From assembly GCA_964463325.1 (NCBI GenBank), contig CAYXBY010000008.1:1-36261 (forward strand): a stretch of DNA of 36,261 nucleotides. Reading direction: 5' to 3'. The notes below the pieces were generated by a model. That model worked only from the letters and a program-made list of their open reading frames with translations, ran no database searches and was not told the origin of the DNA. Position 1 is the stretch's first letter, and each line of letters begins with the position of its first letter. The translations under genes were made by a program, and so were the position numbers. Positions 31,130-36,261 of the stretch are shown here, in pieces. The stretch comes from UMGS1002 sp964463325 (GTDB lineage Bacteria; Bacillota; Clostridia; Oscillospirales; CAG-272).

Positions 31130-32524
31130 TTACTGCCAGCTGATGCTCTCAAGCACAGGCAGGAAGGCCTCGCGCTCCTGCTTGGCCGCTGCCGCCTCTC
31201 TTCCGCTTACCGGATCAAAGAAATACTGATAGCAGAAGTATGCAACGCCTGTACATTTTTCGAATGTCTTAGTCATTTCCAACTCTCGCTTGAGGACATC
31301 CTTGTTTTTGACCCACTCACTAGCGCCACTTCCGGCATATTTGTCAGTCTCACCCTTGGAGCCCGAAACTGCCTTTCCAAGCGTCATACCGATAATGAGC
31401 GTCACACTGTCCGTCTTTATCATACTCTGGAACTTCTTTGACACTTTTTCAAAGTCATATGAGCCGTGCTCAAGTCCGAAATACACCTGAGGGCAGATAT
31501 AATCAATGTAGCCCTCGGTGCCGCACCACTCATAAACGTCGGCATACTGCTTGTCATATACCGTGTTATAGTTGCCGGCGGGGCTTATGCCAAACAGAAT
31601 ACCCTTATCGTGCTCCTTGACCATGCTCCACAGCCCTGAGACCAGTGTATTCAGGTTGGAACGGCGCCAGTCAGCCAACGCCTCACGCCCGCCGCCCTTG
31701 ACATATGCGTTAAAGGCAGCCGCATCGAATGAGGTATCCTGCGTGGGGTAGAAATAATCGTCCATATGGAGGCCGTCGACATTATATTTCTCAAGTATCT
31801 CCTGTGCGCCGTCAATTATCAGCTGACGAGCCTCCTCATATGCGGGGTTGAGATACCAGTTGTTGCCGTTTTTAACGACCTGCTTGCCGCGTGTGGCGGC
31901 ATCGTCATACCATTTCTTTATTTGGTACTTATCCGACACCTTTTTGATGTTGGTGTCCGTCATTCCGCGCAGCGGGTTGATCCAGGCGTGCACCGAAAGC
32001 TCAAGCTTATGCGCCTCCTCAACGATTATGGCAAAGGGGTCGTAGTCGGCGTCCTTGCCGTAGCTGCCGACAACATAAGCGCTCATGGGATAGTACTCGG
32101 AGGGGTACATCGAATCGGCGTTGGGACGCACCTGCACTATGATTGTATTCATGCCCACTGACTTAACGTTTTCCAGCGTTTTAATGATCATCTTCTTGAA
32201 GGATTGCTCATCGCGCTGTTTGGAATCCGCGCAATAGATACCGTTCAGATCGTACTGCGAAAGCCACATGGCCTTCATGTCACTGTAATTTAGCACTTTA
32301 TAGCCTCCTGTCGACACCTGCTGTGCCGTAGTTGTATCCGCCGCAGCGGGTGTGGTCTGCTCATCTGATGTGTCCACCGGCGCTTCCACAGGGGTGGTCT
32401 CGCCCGGCGTTTCGGGCACGGTGGTCGTCTGTGTGCCGTTACCGCCATCCCCGGCGCATCCGGCAAGTGGTAGCAACATGAGCGTTGTGAGCATCACGGT
32501 TAACAATTTTATTGTCTTTTTCAT
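31130..32524 (-). CDS. GHL10-type (YngK/DUF187) glycoside hydrolase lipoprotein
   Basis: 464 residues. The lipoprotein signal ends LLPLAGC (Cys23); a Thr/Pro-rich spacer of about 50 residues follows. The catalytic part begins MKAMWLSQYDLNGIY, then VKSVGMNTIIVQVRPNADSM, YYPMSAYVVGSYGKDADYDP, LSVHAWINPLRG, VDGLHMDDYFYP and FGISPAGNYNTV, all typical of the GHL10 family related to GH13/GH10-like TIM barrels. The Asp pair in HMDDYFYP and the Trp-Ile-Asn-Pro block are the usual candidates for the active site. Members are thought to act on peptidoglycan or related glycans outside the cell. It starts 27 bases after the FAD oxidoreductase gene, so both are in one operon. Confidence 0.9.
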   Translation of the reverse strand: MKKTIKLLTVMLTTLMLLPLAGCAGDGGNGTQTTTVPETPGETTPVEAPVDTSDEQTTPAAADTTTAQQVSTGGYKVLNYSDMKAMWLSQYDLNGIYCADSKQRDEQSFKKMIIKTLENVKSVGMNTIIVQVRPNADSMYPSEYYPMSAYVVGSYGKDADYDPFAIIVEEAHKLELSVHAWINPLRGMTDTNIKKVSDKYQIKKWYDDAATRGKQVVKNGNNWYLNPAYEEARQLIIDGAQEILEKYNVDGLHMDDYFYPTQDTSFDAAAFNAYVKGGGREALADWRRSNLNTLVSGLWSMVKEHDKGILFGISPAGNYNTVYDKQYADVYEWCGTEGYIDYICPQVYFGLEHGSYDFEKVSKKFQSMIKTDSVTLIIGMTLGKAVSGSKGETDKYAGSGASEWVKNKDVLKRELEMTKTFEKCTGVAYFCYQYFFDPVSGREAAAAKQEREAFLPVLESISWQ

Positions 32525-32551
32525 GCTGTTTTTATCCTCCGGTGATTACAA

Positions 32552-34402
32552 TCAATAAGCTCGGACTTCGTATACTGTCACATTCTCAGCACCGTTCGTG
32601 CTAAGGAAGCGCAGCTTGACAGTGTCACATTCGACGCCGGGCAATGCGAGCACATTGTGCCGCTGATGGTTGTCACGCACCTCGAGCGTGTGTACCGTTT
32701 GGCCGTCGCGTTCAAGTATTATATCATAGTCGCGAACCAGCTCAGCCGGCACTCCGACTCTCTGCTGCACCTGACGATTGTAGGCCATAGTCACGCGGAT
32801 GGGATATTTGAAATCCGAGTCAAATGTCAGGCGGAGCTCGGACAGCGCTTGCGGCTGACTCCACTTCATAGTCAGCAGCTCGCCGCCCTCGGCAATTCCG
32901 TCGGATACCCAACCGTGCACGTCGTCACCGAGGCGTCTGGAGATGCCGTCGGTGAGCTGTGCGGGGTCGCCGGCAGAGCAGGACGAGACTGAGAAGCTTG
33001 CCAGCGGTGCGCGGTCGGCTTCGTCGTGACCGGGAATGTTGGGTAGGAAGGCGTCGTCCTTGAGCAGCAGCTGCTGCAGCTCGCCAACATGAGGCGCCAG
33101 CTCGCGCGGCGTGCAGCCATACTTTTTGCAGAGTGCCGCCGCCGTACCGACTGCCTGACCGCCAATAGCGCAGCAGGCTATGATTCGCGTGCTGGCCAGC
33201 CCCAGCTTGGTGGTGCTGATATCGCGCCCGGCGAGATACAGGTTGTCGATATTTTTGGAGTAGTAGGAACGGTATGGGATGGTGTAAACGCCGTGGAAAT
33301 GGTGGCAGTCACTGGGCAGCACGTCGAAATCGAGCAGGCCGTGCGGTGCATGCAGGTCGATGCACCAGCCGCCGTAGGCCACGGCATCATCAAATTGACG
33401 GTGCTCGAGTATGTCCGTCTCAGACAGCACATAGTCGCCCATCAGACGTCGACTCTCGCGCATACCCGGCAGTGCGCCGACCCACTCAAGCGCGTAATTT
33501 TCAGCGCCGTGGTTGCCGCCGTTTTTGATGTGATCCCAAAGGCCGTAGGCGTATGCGACCAGATCATCGCGTATGTTTTCAAAATCAGGAATTATGTCGT
33601 CCTTGTCGCCCATCAGCTCCAGCCACCAGTAGCCGTAGTCGACGCCGCGGCAGCTCGTGCCGGAGAGACGCAGCCATTCTTGCGGATCCGGCGCCATGCT
33701 GGCATCTATTGTGTGCTTGGCGCAGTGCATGCGATATTTCAACTGCTCCTCGGTCAGCTTTTTGGCGAACGCCGGCGGCGTAAAGCTGACAGGATGCCCC
33801 ATGTCGACCGCCTTCATGAGAACGGTGTTGCCCATGCGCTCGTTGTTAGGCTGCTCGGGGGCGTCCGGCTCACCGGTCTCAGCCTTTGACTCACTGCCCT
33901 GACGGTACTCAGCGCCGGCGTAGTAGCCCAGCGTGCCGTTGCCGGTTGCGTCGACGAACAGCGGCGCCTCGAACACATAGCGCATCTCTGTAGTCTCCTG
34001 GACACAGCTGATCGAGGTTATGCGGCTGTCGACAGTCTCACAGTCGTACATGACGGTGTTGAGATAAAGCTCGAGATTTTTCTCAGCCTTGACCTTCTCA
34101 AGCAGTACAGAGTCCCAGATAGAATAATTGAAGAAATCGTTACGTGCCTTGTTCTCAAGCATCAGCTCATATACAAGACCCGACTCGGCATAGTCCGGCT
34201 GACGCAGGCTCTGATCCGCGCCGGATATGTGTATCCGTATCTCGCTTGAGGCATTTCCGCCGAGCACCGGACGCGCGTGTACCAGCGCGACCTTGACACC
34301 GTGGCGAGCCGCCGACATAGCAGCACATATGCCCGCCATGCCTCCGCCAACGACCACCAGCTCATACGATCGGCGGCAAAATCTTTCGTTAGTTCTTTTC
34401 AT
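32552..34402 (-). CDS. FAD-dependent oxidoreductase with C-terminal beta-sandwich domain
   Basis: 616 residues. The N-terminal dinucleotide motif ELVVVGGGMAGICAAMSAAR, then VLGGNASSEIRIHISGADQS and LFVDATGNGTLGYYAGAEYR, place it in the FAD_oxidored (PF12831) family. NLYLAGRDISTTKLGLASTR and CAIGGQAVGTAAALCKKYG are the family's second FAD block. From about residue 460 a separate domain follows (LTDGISRRLGDDVHGWVSDG, LSELRLTFDSDFKYPI, VKLRFLSTNGAENVTVYEVR) that resembles discoidin/F5-8 type C carbohydrate-binding folds. No signal peptide, hence cytoplasmic. Relatives sit in glycan-use loci and may oxidise sugars or related compounds; the substrate is unknown. It heads the operon with the GHL10 lipoprotein and diverges from a solute-binding lipoprotein. 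Confidence 0.88.
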   Translation of the reverse strand: MKRTNERFCRRSYELVVVGGGMAGICAAMSAARHGVKVALVHARPVLGGNASSEIRIHISGADQSLRQPDYAESGLVYELMLENKARNDFFNYSIWDSVLLEKVKAEKNLELYLNTVMYDCETVDSRITSISCVQETTEMRYVFEAPLFVDATGNGTLGYYAGAEYRQGSESKAETGEPDAPEQPNNERMGNTVLMKAVDMGHPVSFTPPAFAKKLTEEQLKYRMHCAKHTIDASMAPDPQEWLRLSGTSCRGVDYGYWWLELMGDKDDIIPDFENIRDDLVAYAYGLWDHIKNGGNHGAENYALEWVGALPGMRESRRLMGDYVLSETDILEHRQFDDAVAYGGWCIDLHAPHGLLDFDVLPSDCHHFHGVYTIPYRSYYSKNIDNLYLAGRDISTTKLGLASTRIIACCAIGGQAVGTAAALCKKYGCTPRELAPHVGELQQLLLKDDAFLPNIPGHDEADRAPLASFSVSSCSAGDPAQLTDGISRRLGDDVHGWVSDGIAEGGELLTMKWSQPQALSELRLTFDSDFKYPIRVTMAYNRQVQQRVGVPAELVRDYDIILERDGQTVHTLEVRDNHQRHNVLALPGVECDTVKLRFLSTNGAENVTVYEVRAY

Positions 34403-34479
34403 AAAAATGCTTCCTCCCGGCCGCAGTGCGGCACAATAATTATCTGTCTCGGGCGAGTCACCCTTCTCTCACAGCTTAT

Positions 34480-34508
34480 ATTATACACTAATTTTGTGAT
34501 TTTGGCAA
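34480..34508 (-). promoter_or_regulatory. Promoter of the FAD oxidoreductase/GHL10 operon
   Basis: On the minus strand TTGCCA (34508-34503), a 17-bp spacer and TATAAT (34485-34480). The leader is about 75 bases and carries GGGAGGA before the ATG at 34402. Confidence 0.82.
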
Positions 34509-34560
34509 TAGGGAAAGCAGCTGTCCCGCATTTTTATTTCATAATATAATAACATTTCTG

Positions 34561-34589
34561 TTGACTTGAGGCAAAAAATGTGTTACAAT
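34561..34589 (+). promoter_or_regulatory. Promoter of the solute-binding lipoprotein gene
   Basis: TTGACT (34561-34566), a 17-bp spacer and TACAAT (34584-34589), then a 45-base leader with CAGGAGGATC before the ATG at 34636. The two divergent promoters are about 50 bases apart and could share a regulator. Confidence 0.82.
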
Positions 34590-34635
34590 TTTCTCGGATT
34601 AATTTCTAACGCCATTTTATTCAGGAGGATCATTA

Positions 34636-36150
34636 ATGAAATCCACATTACGCATAATGTCGTTGCTGCTTTGCCTGCTGCTGTGCGTCGGCGCAATTGC
34701 CTGCGCCACAAGCCCTGAGGATCCGGCAGATACGACTCCTACTCCGGCACCGGATCCCGGCGCCTCATCCGATGACGGCAACACCCCGCCTCCCGCAGAC
34801 ACCCCATCCGATACATCTGCGCAGTCGTCGCTTCCTGATCTCAACTTTAACAACACCGTCATCACCACTCTGTATTGGGATGACGTCGAGCGTCAGGAAT
34901 TCTTCGCCGAGGGCGAAAACGCTGACAACGTAAATGACGCCATCTGGGCTCGCAACCTGGCCGTTGAAGAACAGCTCGGTGTAACGCTCGAATACATAGG
35001 CACTCCCGGAAACGTCGACCACTGCGCTGATTTTCTCAACAAGCTGAAGAACAGCTTCAGCAGTGGCGAGCAGCTGTATAATATCACCGCGGCACATAGC
35101 CGTACCGGCGCTGTCGTGGCCGCCGGCGGCATGGGCGCAGATCTGCTTGATATCGACGACAGCTATCTCGACTTTGATAACCCCTGGTGGCCGTCGACAA
35201 TGGTTGACACCGCCACCATAGGCAATTCGATGTATTTTGTATCCGGAGACATTTCCACCAATACCCTGCACTTCATGTACGGCGTTTACTACAACGCTGA
35301 CATCGTCACCGACCGCGGCCTGGACGACCCCACCGAGCTTGCGCTGGCCGGCACATGGACTCTCGACAAAATGATCGCCATGACCGATAACATGTACGAG
35401 GATCTGAATCAGAACTCGACTTCCGACTTCGGCGACTTTTTCGGACTCAGCACACTTTTCTATCACGCGGATGCATTTTACAGTGCCGCGGGCATGACAT
35501 GGATCGACAAGGACACCGACGGCAGTCTCAAGCTTTCTGAAGACTTTGCCTCCGAAAAATCCATCACCCTGGCGCAAAAGCTCACCGACTGGTTTGCTTC
35601 GGGCGTATGCTTCACCAAAAACAACAACAACAATGTCAACCAGATGTTTGCTGACGGCAACGTGCTGTTCACGCAGAACCGCATTTATATTGCTGACAAC
35701 CAGCACAACTCCGGCCTGCATGACGCGACCTTCACCTACTGCGTAGTCCCCTGCCCCAAATATGACGAGGCGCAGGAACGCTACTACACCACCGTTGGAA
35801 ACCCCTTCACGCTTTACGGCATAATGGCCGGAAGCAAGAATCAGGATATCTCCACCGCCGTACTCGAATGCCTGGGCTACCACGGATATAATCTCACCAC
35901 GCCCGCAATTTTCGAGGTCAATATGAAATACAAGTATTCCGCTGGCGATAAGACGTCACAGTGCTTCGACCTGATACGCAGCAACATTGTATTCGATCTT
36001 GGCCGTATATTCGGGGAAAACCTCAACAAGATGAGCGAGATCTGGTCCAAGGCCTGCATCAACGGCCAGGGCTGGGCAAGCAGCGCGAAATCCCAAAGCA
36101 AGATATTGACCCGCGCCGTCAAAAATCTGAACGACACGCTCGGTCAATAA
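34636..36150 (+). CDS. Extracellular solute-binding lipoprotein, ABC-transporter family 1 type
   Basis: 504 residues. The signal peptide MKSTLRIMSLLLCLLLCVGA ends near AIAC (Cys23), followed by an acidic Pro/Thr-rich spacer. The mature chain opens FNNTVITTLYWDDVERQEFF, NVNDAIWARNLAVEEQLGV, LYNITAAHSRTGAVVAAGGM and DFDNPWWPSTMVDTATIGNS, the pattern of the large clostridial family of sugar-type binding proteins. GTWTLDKMIAMTDNMYEDLN and a Trp-rich centre fit sugar or oligosaccharide capture. The usual downstream permease genes are not in the window: only about 110 bases follow, including a possible insertion-sequence end. Divergent from the FAD oxidoreductase operon. Confidence 0.9.
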   Translation: MKSTLRIMSLLLCLLLCVGAIACATSPEDPADTTPTPAPDPGASSDDGNTPPPADTPSDTSAQSSLPDLNFNNTVITTLYWDDVERQEFFAEGENADNVNDAIWARNLAVEEQLGVTLEYIGTPGNVDHCADFLNKLKNSFSSGEQLYNITAAHSRTGAVVAAGGMGADLLDIDDSYLDFDNPWWPSTMVDTATIGNSMYFVSGDISTNTLHFMYGVYYNADIVTDRGLDDPTELALAGTWTLDKMIAMTDNMYEDLNQNSTSDFGDFFGLSTLFYHADAFYSAAGMTWIDKDTDGSLKLSEDFASEKSITLAQKLTDWFASGVCFTKNNNNNVNQMFADGNVLFTQNRIYIADNQHNSGLHDATFTYCVVPCPKYDEAQERYYTTVGNPFTLYGIMAGSKNQDISTAVLECLGYHGYNLTTPAIFEVNMKYKYSAGDKTSQCFDLIRSNIVFDLGRIFGENLNKMSEIWSKACINGQGWASSAKSQSKILTRAVKNLNDTLGQ

Positions 36151-36198
36151 GATACAATATCTGCAACAGAAATAAGCCGGCAGGCTCCCCATGTAATG

Positions 36199-36261
36199 TG
36201 CCCCCTGTCAAGTAGACAGACCAAAAAACAAAAAGAATTTACAAATTGAATAGATTCTTTC
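36199..36261. mobile_element. Possible terminal end of an IS3-like element at the right edge
   Basis: Beginning with TGTGCCCCCTGTCAAGTAGA, the text contains CTGTC-AAGTA-GACAG and then an A-rich stretch. IS3-family ends and the leader before their OrfA often look like this (TG-start, GTCAAGT-AGACAG core). No transposase coding sequence is in the window and the second end cannot be seen, so this is a weak call. Confidence 0.3.

Noticed and set aside
33089..33889. Plus-strand open frame of 266 residues
   Set aside because: Antisense to the FAD oxidoreductase, which has both FAD motifs.
34765..35883. Minus-strand open frame of 372 residues
   Set aside because: Antisense to the clear solute-binding lipoprotein; no ribosome binding site or recognisable domain.
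1..36261. tRNA genes, CRISPR arrays, prophage, rRNA
   Set aside because: No cloverleaf, spaced direct repeats, phage structural genes or rRNA sequence were recognised on either strand.

Overview
The window looks like chromosomal DNA of an anaerobic Clostridia member, probably in or near the Oscillospiraceae/Ruminococcaceae. The grounds are moderately high GC, strong AGGAGG-type ribosome binding sites, TTG and GTG starts, near-consensus sigma-A promoters with 17-bp spacers, spore-lineage genes (a cwlD-type amidase and a spoVB-type flippase), meso-diaminopimelate dehydrogenase, and many Ser/Thr/Pro-linked lipoproteins. No tRNA, rRNA or CRISPR array was seen. Taxonomy is inferred from gene content only.

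Left part (1-5.7 kb). The 3' end of a Sfp-type phosphopantetheinyl transferase faces a CPA2 cation/proton antiporter across a shared terminator. Next come a NamZ-type (DUF1343) muramidase and a lower-GC patch: a frameshifted flavodoxin-like pseudogene, a small alpha/beta hydrolase, an AlkD-like DNA glycosylase and a DUF3795 protein. The three intact genes are read leftward from one promoter, and the pseudogene lies downstream on the same strand.

Middle part (5.7-20.5 kb). Rightward genes are a SpoVB/MurJ-like flippase; an operon of an iron-sulfur aldo/keto reductase, an ECF-transporter S component and a DUF1893 protein; then cwlD, radA and an ECF sigma/anti-sigma pair with an ECF-type promoter in front. 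Leftward are a zinc/cadmium P1B-ATPase with its ArsR/SmtB repressor (promoter and operator visible) and ddh. Divergent from ddh are a lipoprotein with an endonuclease/exonuclease/phosphatase domain and a DUF2974 hydrolase.

Right part (20.5-36.3 kb). Leftward are three small lipoproteins, an apolipoprotein N-acyltransferase (lnt), an RluA-type pseudouridine synthase and upp. Rightward, divergent from upp, are mtaB and a 572-residue protein that appears to be a PurL relative lacking its catalytic motifs, then rpmB and a DUF6873-like protein. The last block is an envelope/glycan locus: a beta-helix surface protein, a GHL10-type glycoside hydrolase lipoprotein and an FAD oxidoreductase with a C-terminal beta-sandwich, divergent from an extracellular solute-binding lipoprotein. 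The right edge may be the start of an insertion sequence.

Most genes are recognisable housekeeping or envelope functions. The strongest candidates for something undescribed are the PurL-like pseudoenzyme coupled to mtaB, the AKR/ECF-S/DUF1893 operon, the repeat-bearing metal operator, the lipoprotein that is nothing but linker, and the FAD oxidoreductase/GHL10/binding-protein locus.
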